In this document: piece after piece, positions 1 through 10,300 of the stretch | Layout of the letters: each line of letters begins with the position of its first letter | Position numbering within the stretch: the first letter of the stretch is position 1 | Source: Bacteroidota bacterium | GTDB taxonomy: Bacteria; Bacteroidota; Bacteroidia; Bacteroidales; JAIFNL01 | Length of the DNA stretch: 53,298 nucleotides | Reading direction: 5' to 3' | Assembly: GCA_020047755.1 (NCBI GenBank) | Contig: JAIFNL010000051.1 | Location: 1-53,298 of the forward strand | Notes under the pieces: model-generated | What the model was told of the DNA's origin: nothing | Seen by the model: only the letters and a program-made list of their open reading frames with translations | The model's database searches: none | Translations under genes and position numbers: made by a program

Positions 1-195
1 TGGCCTATTTTTATCATTTTGGGCATCGATGAGCTTATGGATATGGCGCGAACTGCTGTAAATGTGGTAGGTAATTGCCTTGCCACTGCCGTTGTAGCTC
101 GTTGGGAAGGTGAATTTGACGACAAAGCAGCTAAAGATTATACCCCCGAAAAGAGTGAAGTATTAGAAATTAAATGTGATGATGTGGTAATATAA
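1..195 (+). CDS. Sodium:dicarboxylate symporter family protein, C-terminal fragment
   Basis: The first 64 codons read openly from the window edge to a TAA stop. The peptide contains [16 protein letters not shown], which matches the signature of the last transmembrane region of the dicarboxylate/amino acid:cation symporter (DAACS, GltP/DctA) family, where the Asp and the Asn of NVxGN help bind substrate and sodium. It is followed by a short acidic cytoplasmic tail with an [13 protein letters not shown] segment usual for this family. In the family this is an inner-membrane importer of glutamate, aspartate or C4-dicarboxylates driven by sodium or protons; the substrate cannot be told from the fragment. 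The start lies outside the window. A dispersed repeat begins 15 nt after the stop. Confidence 0.9.
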   Translation, partial: WPIFIILGIDELMDMARTAVNVVGNCLATAVVARWEGEFDDKAAKDYTPEKSEVLEIKCDDVVI

Positions 196-210
196 TAATT
201 TGTTGAAAGC

Positions 211-361
211 AGAACTTGATAGTAACCGAAATTCTAAGAAAAGCGAAATTACGCAATTTTTCTAAATTCTAATAACAAATTGTTAAATTCCTATTTTATC
301 ATCACATTTAATTTCTAATGCTTCACTTTTTCAAAAAGGCACCATTTTTTTACACTACCAA
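211..361. repeat. Dispersed repeat, copy A
   Basis: This non-coding stretch of about 150 bp aligns by eye with two others at 52367-52549 and 52664-52835. Shared blocks in the same order are TTGATAGTAACC, AAATTACGCA, AAATTCTAATAACAAATTGTT, CTATTTTAT, a short ACTTTTTCAAAAAG hairpin-like block, and a CATTTTTTTACACTACCAA end (shared with copy B). Copy A lacks the extra ATTGTT-type units found in the middle of the other two. It sits directly after the symporter stop codon. No open reading frame or terminal inverted repeats were seen, so the element type is unknown; a non-autonomous mobile element or a conserved intergenic element are both possible. Confidence 0.75.
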
Positions 362-741
362 ACATTTGTGCTATTATGTTTTTGAGAAAACCCTTTATTA
401 TTCGCTTATTTTTAAGCACTTTGCAAAACCAACCATACAATTAATTTTGATTCACTATTTATCCACTACTTCAAAACAAAAGAACCCTAATTTTTAGATA
501 TGCTTTCCAATTCTGAATTTTATTTCTATTTTTGTGGGGTTGCATATTCTAAATATTTTGAATTTTGCTTGTAATTAATTCAAAATTAGAAAATTATATT
601 AAAATATACAACTTTTCTTTTTGTTTTATTTCACTAATTAACAAAAATAGAACATATATAGTATCAAAATTTAAACCGCATTAATTTCCGATGCATTAAC
701 AACTCGGAAATCTTAGATATTAATTTAACCTGAAAATATAA
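362..741. other. AT-rich intergenic region with no recognised gene
   Basis: This stretch is very AT-rich with frequent stops in all frames. No gene, terminator with a clear U-run or good Bacteroidetes promoter match was found. It must contain the leader and promoter of the PEP/pyruvate-binding gene at 742. Confidence 0.6.
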
Positions 742-3646
742 ATGGAGTCAGTAACTTTTGCGCAAGAATATGATTTTAACGAAACCTCGTTTAAAAATTT
801 GATGCAAAAACGCATCTACAAAGTGTTGATAATCTGTAGCAATTACGATTATTATACCTTAGAAGAAGACGATAGAATAGACGAACAAGTATTTGACGAA
901 TATGTTTCGCTCAACTTGCGCAATCCGCCCATTTTTATTCATGCCAACAGCATCAAAAAGGCTTTTCAGATTCTGCAAGAAGAAGAAATTGACCTGATTA
1001 TCACCATGCTCAGCGTTGGAACTTGTGGTGCTGACAACTTTTTCGCGCGAAGTGTCGATGCGCCTACAAAAAGAAGACCTTTCGGAAATTGATTACGTAT
1101 TTTCGTGGCTTGGAAGTGCCGATATTTTACTTGCCATCATCAAACTGATTGAGGACAAAATGAATGTGGAAGATGATGTGAAACAAGTTGGTGTTCAGGT
1201 AATTCTATTGGTAGAAGATTCCATTCGCTTCTACTCTTCCTATTTGCCCAATGCCTACAAAATAATATTGAAGCAAACTCGCAACTTAATGACCGAAGGG
1301 CTAAACAGTTACCGTGAAATGTTGCGTATGCGAGGTCGCCCAAAAGTACTTTTGGCAACCAATTACAACCAAGCCATAGAACTTTACGAAAAGTACAAAG
1401 ACAGCATGTTGGGAATCATTTCTGACATTCGCTACCGAAGAAACGGAGAAATGGATCCACACGCCGGTTTCCGTTTAGCCAATAGAGTAAAAAAAGACGA
1501 CAGCAATATGCCTTTCCTACTCCAATCGTCGGAAATAGAAAATGAGCTAAAAGCCAAAGAATTAGGAATCGACTTTTTGCACAAGTATTCTAAAAGTTTG
1601 TTGGTCGAATTGCGGAATTATTTATTCAAAAACTTAGCTTTTGGCGATTTTGTTTTTAAAGACCCAAATACTTTTGAAGAAATAGGACGCGCCGCAAACT
1701 TACGCGAATTGCAGCATCAAATTTTAGTAATTCCCGAAAACTCACTGCGTTACCATTTCAATCGCAATAATATTTCGCGCTGGCTCAATGCCCGCGCTAT
1801 TTTCCCTTTGGCTCAGTTATTCAAATACTTAGCAGTCGAAGATTTTAATAGCGTAGAAGATGTGCGCAATTACATTCACAACACCATTGCCAGCTATCGC
1901 CTCAACAAAGGACGTGGAATTATAGCACGTTTCGAGCGCAAAGAATACGACGGTTACCTCACATTTGCACGCATAGGCGAAGGTTCGATGGGAGGAAAAG
2001 CCAGAGGATTAGCCTTTATCGATTCGTTTTTGAAAAGAAATCAATTGAGCCACAAGTACAAAGATGTTTTAATATCAATTCCACGTACCATTGTTATAAC
2101 AACTGATATTTTTGCCAAATTTATGGAAGACAATAAATTATATCCAGTTGTATTGTCCGAACCATTAACCGATAAACAAATATTAGATAAATTTTTAGAA
2201 GGCGCCTTACCTTTAAAAGTACTCCGACAACTAAAAACTTTTTGCAGAGTAGCCAATACTCCTTTAGCAATTCGCTCGTCAAGTCTGCTGGAAGATTCTC
2301 AATACCAACCATTTGCAGGTATTTATTCTACTTATATGATTCCCAACACCAACAATCTGATTCAGATGGTGGAAATGCTCGAAACAGCAATTAAAAGCGT
2401 GTATGCTTCTGTTTATTTCAAAGCAAGCAAAGCTTATATGGACGCTACTTCTAACATTATTGACGAAGAGCAAATGGGAATTATTATTCAAGAAGTATGT
2501 GGAAGTCAATACGATAACTTATTCTATCCAACTATTTCTGGCGTTGCACGCTCTATTAATTTTTACCCAATCGCACCCGAAAAAGCAGAAGATGGAATTG
2601 CAAACGTGGCAATTGGTTTAGGAAAAATAACAGTAGAAGGCGGTCAAACGCTGCGCTTTTCGCCAAAATATCCAAAAAAAATACTTCAACTCTCCTCGCC
2701 GCAAATTACCTTGCGCGATACACAAAAAAAACTGTATGCCCTTGATTTAAACCCCAGTGCATTCAAAGCTTCTACCGACGACGGAGTAAACATCATTAGC
2801 ACCGGAATCAAATCGGCTGAAAACCATTCCTCTATGCGTTTTGTTGCCTCTACCTACGATTACCAAAACAACATGATACGGCACGGCGGCATTTACACCG
2901 GAAAAAAAGTAATTACATTTGCTAACATACTATACCACAATACTTTTCCATTAGCCGAAATCATAGCCGATTTATTAGAAGTAGGACAAAAAGAAATGGG
3001 CTCAGCCATAGAAATAGAATTTGCAGTAAATTTAGACGTTCCCAAAGGACAACCCAGAATATTTAATTTCCTACAAATCAGACCTATTGTACAATCAAAA
3101 GAAGTAGTACATTTGAATTTAAAAGACATAAAAAAAGAAAATTGCATCTTAGTAGCCGAACAAGCTTTAGGAAATGGCGAAATAAAAGGCGTTTGCGATA
3201 TTGTTTATGTAAAACCCCGAAGTTTTAACGCAGCAAAAACAACCGAAATAGCCGACCTTGTTTCTGAAATTAACGACGAATTTGTGGCTAAAAATAAAAA
3301 TTACATACTAATAGGACCTGGAAGATGGGGTTCGAGCGATAAATTTTTAGGTATTCCTGTAAAATGGTCGCAAATTTCAGCAGCTCGTGTAATTGTAGAG
3401 TCAGGTTTAGAAAATTTCAGAATTGACCCAAGCCAAGGCACTCATTTTTTTCAAAACTTAACCTCTTTTGGCGTAGGCTACTTTACAATAAATCCATTTA
3501 TCAACGATGGGTATTATGACATTGATTACCTCCGCGAATTACCGGCAGCCTATGAAAATGAATACATTAGGCATATTCATTTTGAAAAAGAACTAGAAAT
3601 CAAAATAGATGGGAAAAATGGAGTTGGAGTTGTTTTGAAACAATAA
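742..3646 (+). pseudogene. PEP/pyruvate-binding domain protein with receiver-like N-terminus, frameshifted
   Basis: Two overlapping frames encode one protein. The first (742 to about 1022) gives a CheY-like start with strand KVLIICS and ends in DLIITMLSVG. The second (from about 1020 to 3646, about 875 residues) resumes at LVVLTTFSREV. About 20 residues of the receiver-like fold (around helix 3 and strand 4) are missing at the junction and the frame shifts by +1, so this is an internal deletion. The second frame carries the PPDK N-terminal-type ATP-grasp region: GEGSMGGKARGLAFID near its residue 321 and RSSSLLEDSQYQPFAG near 417. A conserved C-terminal part has LIGPGRWGSSDKFLG. The phosphohistidine and PEP-barrel domains of true PEP synthase are absent, as is usual for this Bacteroidetes family, so the reaction is unknown. 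It converges on the DUF2461 gene. The lesion may be real or an assembly error. Confidence 0.85.
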
Positions 3647-3656
3647 ACAGCGTAAA

Positions 3657-3696
3657 ATGAGAGAACTTTTTTATAAAAAAAAGAAAGTTCTCTCAT
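3657..3696. terminator. Bidirectional rho-independent terminator
   Basis: A perfect 13-bp stem (3657-3669 with 3684-3696, core GAGAGAACTTT / AAAGTTCTCTC) encloses a 14-nt A/T loop between two convergent genes. T-rich and A-rich sequence lies inside and beside the stem, so it can stop transcription from both the PEP/pyruvate-binding gene and the giant-gene operon. Confidence 0.85.
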
Positions 3697-3705
3697 ATAA
3701 AATTA

Positions 3706-4368
3706 CTATTTTTCTATAATTTCATTCAAATATTCATTGAACGAAAAAGTTGCATGAAAATAGCTCACCAAATTATCTAAAAAATTAGCGTCAAATATTT
3801 CATTTTTATCTAATTGCCTAAAAGAAATATAATGTTTGTATTTTAACAAATCGCCAAACTCGAAATTTTTATCGTAGCCACGCGGAAGGTTACTCAATTT
3901 ATCGCCCGAAAGTCCGCCATAAACTTTCACAAACTCTTCATTTTCAATAAATGTTTTAAAAGTAAGCGGGTTTTCATAAATTTCATTCCTAATCAATTTC
4001 AAATCGCTTGGCGAAGGTGCATAAATGCCACCTGCAATAAAGCAATTATCCGGTTCAATATGAAGATAATAGCCAGCATTTCCACTCTTTTTTCCTCCTT
4101 TAACCATGTAAGTTCCAAAATTGGCTTTGTAAGGCGATTTATCCTTGGCAAAGCGAATATCTCTATTAATTCTAAAGATACAATCCTTTGGTTTTAAGTA
4201 CGAAACAGAAGTATCAAATTCCGAAATCCGAATAATTAACGAACTGACAAATTCCAAAAAATCCTTTTTAATCAATTCATAACGCTTTCGGTTTAAATCA
4301 AACCACTCTTTATAATTGTTGTCTTTTAATTCTTCCAAAAAAACGACTAACTCTTTATTAATTGCCAT
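3706..4368 (-). CDS. DUF2461 (TIGR02453) family protein
   Basis: The 220-residue product matches the DUF2461 family in length and motifs: KDNNYKEWFDLNRKRYE at the N-terminus, then CIFRINRDIRFAKDKSPYK, GYYLHIEPDNCFIAGGIYAP and LPRGYDKNFEFGDLLKYKHY. The family is widespread in bacteria and has no established reaction; no signal peptide or membrane segment is visible, so it is cytoplasmic. The ATG lies only 6 nt after the stop of the 2244-residue gene upstream, so the two are almost certainly co-transcribed and may share a function. The terminator at 3657-3696 ends the operon. Confidence 0.88.
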   Translation of the reverse strand: MAINKELVVFLEELKDNNYKEWFDLNRKRYELIKKDFLEFVSSLIIRISEFDTSVSYLKPKDCIFRINRDIRFAKDKSPYKANFGTYMVKGGKKSGNAGYYLHIEPDNCFIAGGIYAPSPSDLKLIRNEIYENPLTFKTFIENEEFVKVYGGLSGDKLSNLPRGYDKNFEFGDLLKYKHYISFRQLDKNEIFDANFLDNLVSYFHATFSFNEYLNEIIEK

Positions 4369-4374
4369 ATTATT

Positions 4375-7300
4375 TTATTTTTTATTTTTCTTTTCAGTAG
4401 AAGCTTTTTTCAATTCGTCCTCTTGCCTTTCAGCTGCTTGATTTAATTTTTTACCCGAAATATTTTTATTTTCCGAAAGAATTTTTTCGGCAGCAAAACG
4501 CGCAGCCGCTAAAGTTTCTCGGTTTACTTTTTCGGTAATTTGTCCTCTATTAATATCTTCTACATTCAAATAACCATTTGTTAAAAGTAATTGCATAACA
4601 ATATTATTTACAATGGTTTCGTGCGAATACCCCTCAGCAATAAACAAAGATTGAGCACTTTCGTAAAACTCATTGGCAAACTCCTTGTTGTTTGGCAAAC
4701 TCATTAATTGACTGTACGTTTCGGTAAAACCACTCAGCTCAATATTAATATTTGGCGTAACCAGAAGCGGAGTAAAAGGCGTATTGTAATCAAATCCCTC
4801 GGCATGAATACCCGAAAGATCAATTTCAACCTCAGCATCATCAAAACGTACTAGCTTGGTATGCTTCATTTTATGAATTTGCCACAAAAAGAAATTATAT
4901 CGCCAAAGTTCATTGCTTGTTTTGTCGTTGCACATCAATTTTCCGTAACTATTGTTAATTAATTGCCTTACCATTTGCCTGTTACGGTTAATTTCGGGGT
5001 TTGAAATCCGAACTTCCTGAATCAGTTTGCGCATATCTTCCGAAGCCTTTTGTGGACCTGAAATTTCTTTCCCTTTCTTGCCAATATCGGTAGATAAAAT
5101 ACCAAATTGAATATTCTGAGCTTTTGAGTTTGCATCACGTCCATTCTTCAAAGCATCGATAAAATATTTGGTAGATTTCAATTGTCCGCTCTCGGCAATA
5201 AATGGTTGTCCGGCAGGAGTGCTAGCAAGCGAATTATAGTTGTTGCTGAATACTTTACGGTCAATTAACATTTCTGCAATATCTTCGCCATTAATACCTT
5301 TAGCAATAAAGCGATTCTTAATTATATCAAAATTGACTTTAGTAATCCGGTATTTAATTTTATTTTCCTCAAAATGCTTGTCAATAAAAATTTTATTCAC
5401 AACTTTCTCTATATCAATCTTATCAATCATTTTGAACGAAGAGCACAAATAATGCAATTTGGTAGTAGAATCTAGCTCCCAACTCAAAATATCGTCAAGA
5501 TAATTACCGTGATTATCAATTATTTCGGTAATATTAGGTTCGGAAGTGTAACGCAACAAAGTACGCAAAAAATTAGGACCGTCTTCGCTCGTCGCTTTTT
5601 CCTTGCGCTCGCCATGCGAATCGCGATACAGAATAAAGTTTTCGGGATTGTCAAAGCGTTGAATACCAGCTTCATTTCGCGAATAATTGTGAGCAGTAAG
5701 CATAATATCAATCTTAAATGGCATCGAAATATCGCACAAACCACTAATCGTAGAGCGAGAATTTAAGTCCTCAACATTGCTATCGGCACTACTTTCAAAA
5801 AGCGAATTGTAATATTTTATATAATCTGGGTCAAAATCCGTAACGCGCGAAAAATCACCAATTTCAGTTCCTATTCCAAACAAATTACCTTCCTTGTCGG
5901 GAAAAATATGAAACATATCGCCAGCAATTAATTTTATACTCCTAATGCCTTTTAAGTTGTTTTTCAGCCATTTCAGCATCATAGCAGCCAGCATTTCCGA
6001 TTTGCCCACGCCACTGTCGCCACTAATTTGAACCACAAAAACACTTCCATCTTCCTCTTCCACAGCATAAAGCGAACCATGAACAGGTATTCCGCCCATT
6101 TCTTTGACCTTTTCGTTAATCATCGACAAGCGAGGTTTTTTCACGTCGCCAAAATAATCCGCTTCAGGTTTCAATGGAGTTACTATTGTTTTGATTTTCT
6201 TATTATTAGGTCCATTCAAGTCAAAATAACCTATTTGTGGAAATGAAATTACCTTTTCGGGTGCTCCCAAAAACAAAACCACATCAGGTTCAAATTTTAT
6301 AGCATCTTCAAGGCTTATTTCATCGGCACCAACCAAGCGAAAATTATCGGTAAGGTACTTTATATAAGACTTTTGCATAATATAAAGCTCTTTAAACAAA
6401 CCACGCTTTGTTATTTTGCAACGATAATCGTTAATGTCCATATTTTGCGAAAACTTAGCCATACGTTTAGCAAAAAAATCGGCTGTTGGACGAGTTTTTA
6501 ATTGCTTAATATATTCATTTTGAGACTGATTACCTTGTTCAAAATAAAAATCTTCGCTTTCGGTTCTATCGGCTCTGTGAAATGGATATTCTCGTTTTTT
6601 TGCATCGGTAGCAATGCGAGTATGCGTCTGAACGGGTTGCTCGGTTGCAATCACGCCACACGAGGTCATTATGTCATTGAGCCATTTCAATGCACCGCCA
6701 TTATGTTCTACCAGATTATTTTTATGTACGAAGTCTTTGTGAATACTGTAACCATGTTGCACCATTTCATTGTAACTCGAGTTTTGTCGAGCAAAATTCG
6801 ACTCTACAATCCGCATCAATGAATGTGTGTAACGTATATAATAATCAGTTCCTTTACTTAAATTTATTGTTTCAATTAAAAACAAAACAACCTTACGCAC
6901 TTCATTGCGAAGCTCTGTTTCTTGAATTTTATATTCTGAAGATGAAATAATCTGATTTACAATTAAATAAAAATCATTCTCCAGATTTGCCGAAATAAAT
7001 GTTTCGGTAATCATTCGAGCCTCTCCTTCTTTTACTGCTAAAGTCTGTTTGTATAAAACTTCAAATCTTTCTATTATTTTTTTGATGAATTGAGAGCTTT
7101 CATTGAAAAGATATAATTTTTTAATCGAATTAATTATATTTTTATCACCAAAAACTTCTTTTTCAAATAGATTTTTCAATTTACCCAGCAAACTACGCGC
7201 AAAAGAAGAATCTTCGAAAATTTTTGCTTTTTGTAAATTATCGAATAAATAATGGGCAAATTTAGCCAAATCCAATTCGCTCAACGGAATATGCAAAATT

Positions 7301-10300
7301 TCGACGAATTTTTCAATAGAATGCTCAAGAAGCTCCGTTTTAGTTGGCATTGCAGCCTCTTTAGCAAATGGCAAATTGAAATGCAGCAACAACTCTTTGA
7401 TGTGCTTGCGCAAAATAGCATTCACGCCCTCAAGTTGTGAGCGGTCGAGCACCACAGTATCGCTCAATTTTTTGAGCTTAGTAGTTGGTGTTGCATTAAG
7501 AGCCAGCATTTTAACCTTTGCATCAGAGAATAAAATCTTTTCCAATTCTATCAAAATTTCCATCATTATCAAACGTTCTTCAGGATTGTCAATAATATAT
7601 GAATTGGGTTGGAAATTAAGTTTATTTTGTATATATTTCAAAATTAGAGTCTTACCATATTTTGAAATAACTGTATTTATATCCAAATTTTTAATAAGAG
7701 GAATGTTTCGATAAATCTGCGGCAATAAATTTTCATAAATTTTTGTAAATGCCTTACTTCTAATAAAATCTGTAACATTTTGGCACTGTCCAATATTTTC
7801 ATAAAACTCAAAAACAGAGTTCTTCGACCGTCCTATTGAATTGATGCTAACTCCGCAATCTTGTGGAAATGAATGATAAAGCGTTTTAATTTTACTTATT
7901 CGCAAGCTATCTAACGTTTCGCGCTGTTGGTTTTTAACAGCGTCAAAATCGCTGACAAGTTTTTGAATGTATTCATTGTCATTTTTATACCTGAAAATTA
8001 ATTTTAAAATTTCAGACGTTGATTTGTCTTTATTTTGCTGTTTTGTTTCTACAAATTCTTTCCAATAGCTTAAAAATAAAGAAAGTGCAGTTTCAAACTC
8101 TTTTTCAAACTCTTGATACGATTTTTTATCTCCTTTTAAATAACCACCCAACGAAAAGCGCACAAAACCAGTTTTGTATGGAATTGCAACAATTCCTCTT
8201 TGTATTGCTAGTTGCGAAACAAAATCTTCTAAGTCAAAAAAAGAAAACAGGTTTTTAATTTGAATATTAAACAAATAAGAACCGTTCGATTCTATAATTT
8301 TAACAATATCTGTATATTTCTCATTAATAACCTTTTCTGCTATTTTTTTAGCAAGAATAAGTCTTTTATTAGCCTCTGTTCTAAAGTTACGATTTACTCT
8401 AAATTTATTCAAAGCCTTCACCAAATAATCCTTGTAATACGAAAAGAATGCTTCGTTTTTGTATTTAAAATCGTCGGGAAGCTCAAGAACGTCGAGTTTA
8501 TCGAGAGAAACCAACTCGTCGAGAAGGAAAATATGCAAAGGGCTGCCCTCAAAAAGCGAAATTCGATTGTATTTGCTCTTTTTCTCACCATTTTGAAGCA
8601 AAGTATTTGCATAAATTTCAGTTTTAATAAACTCTTCTATGCTTTTTTTGATACTCGAACGTGAAGCATTTTTTGGCAATTCTGCTTCCATTTTATCTTT
8701 CACTTTCTTTGCTGTTTGTGCTGATTCTAAAGTATTTACAAGCATAAACAGCGAATTGGTATTTCCCCTGTCGAAGGTGTACTTGTTTTTTATAAAATCA
8801 ATCACATCTTCTCTTACAGGTGAAGCAATGACTGAACCTAAGCGATTTCCGGTTGCACCCAAATTTTTGGTGGTAGAAAGCGACGAAACAATACTAATTT
8901 TGGAGTAAGCATTGAAATTATTGAATATATAACGCGAAATGGAACGCCATTTTGGAGTTTCTGGGTTGTCTATTTTAATTGCATCGCTGTAAGCTTCATC
9001 GAGCAAAAGCGTTATTTTACTGTTACTTATGAATTTCAAAAACTTAATAAGCGACGTGTTGTTAAAATCGCTATAACCCGAAGGATTTGATGGGTCGTTG
9101 ATAATAATAGTCAAGTTAGAACAAAACCTATCCCATAAACTTCCGCTGTGGTCAAAAAGTTGGAAGGTATTTTTTATGCGGCTCAAAATATGCAAAAGTC
9201 TATCAAAATCAATATGTCCATCGGGTTTTATATCCACATTCAAATCGAAAGGATTGATGTCGAAACGGTCAGTTGGGAATAAGTCTTTGTACTCCCACGA
9301 AAGCTGCTCGTTGAACAAAATGTAAGGCATTGGTTCCCAAGCCTCGTGCGAAACTAAGTCGCGAATAATCATTTGCACATCATCGGAAATTGACGTTTTT
9401 TCTAAATTTGCTAAATCGCTAATAAACGCCTTTATAATGTTCTTCTCGCTATCGTTTCGCTCTTGATAAGCTTGAAAAATACCTAAATCAATCAGAAAAT
9501 TTTGAAAACGTCCTTTATTATCGGCTTCATTTTCTTGTTTGGTCAAAAATTCTTTGTATTTCTCTAAAAATAAATTGATTCCAAAATTTTTATGAAAGTG
9601 ATTTTTTAAAGTTCTTTGGTAATTATTGGGAATAATGTCGATAATTGTTCTACAATTCTCAATTACCTTTTTATCAACAGCTTGCAACTTTCTGTGGCGC
9701 AAATAACTTCCATACATACGAATTTGATTACGCCCTCCGCCTTCTACAACTGTAGCAATTTTCACTTCATCGGCATTGGAGTAAAAATATTTTTTTGTGC
9801 GCAGTTCAAATTCATTTATTAATTTAGTATTCAGTTCATTATGAATTTTGGGGTCTTTAATTTTAATTACTAAATCAATAAAATCATGCAATTTGCTCAA
9901 CGTATATTTGTCCTTGATTATTTGTTTTGAAAAGTCATCAAATTTAAAGAGCACAATATCTTTGTCTGGATTATTAATTTCGCCAATTTGCTCTATTTTA
10001 AGCTCGTTCAGTTCTTCTTCGTAATCTTTTATTTTTGCTGCTGTTGCATTTCTAAATATAATAAGATTTTCGGTATTTACCTTGTCGAAAATAAGTCGTA
10101 AATTGGTTTGCGTGTTTGCTAGTGCACCTAATTTTTTTGTGTGTATTTTGTTTAAGGCATTGATAATTCCGTTGTGAAAACAAAAAACTAATGAGGTATT
10201 TGTACTCCTAGATTCGTCGGAGTCGTCAATAAATACCAAACGACTCAAAACGTTGTACCAACGAAAGCTATTGAACACATTTTTGCGCATATTGCGTAGT

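Noticed and set aside
1000-1030. Programmed ribosomal frameshift in the PEP/pyruvate-binding gene
   Set aside because: Conserved residues are missing at the junction, and a change of reading frame cannot restore them. The same holds for galM and the acyl-CoA ligase.
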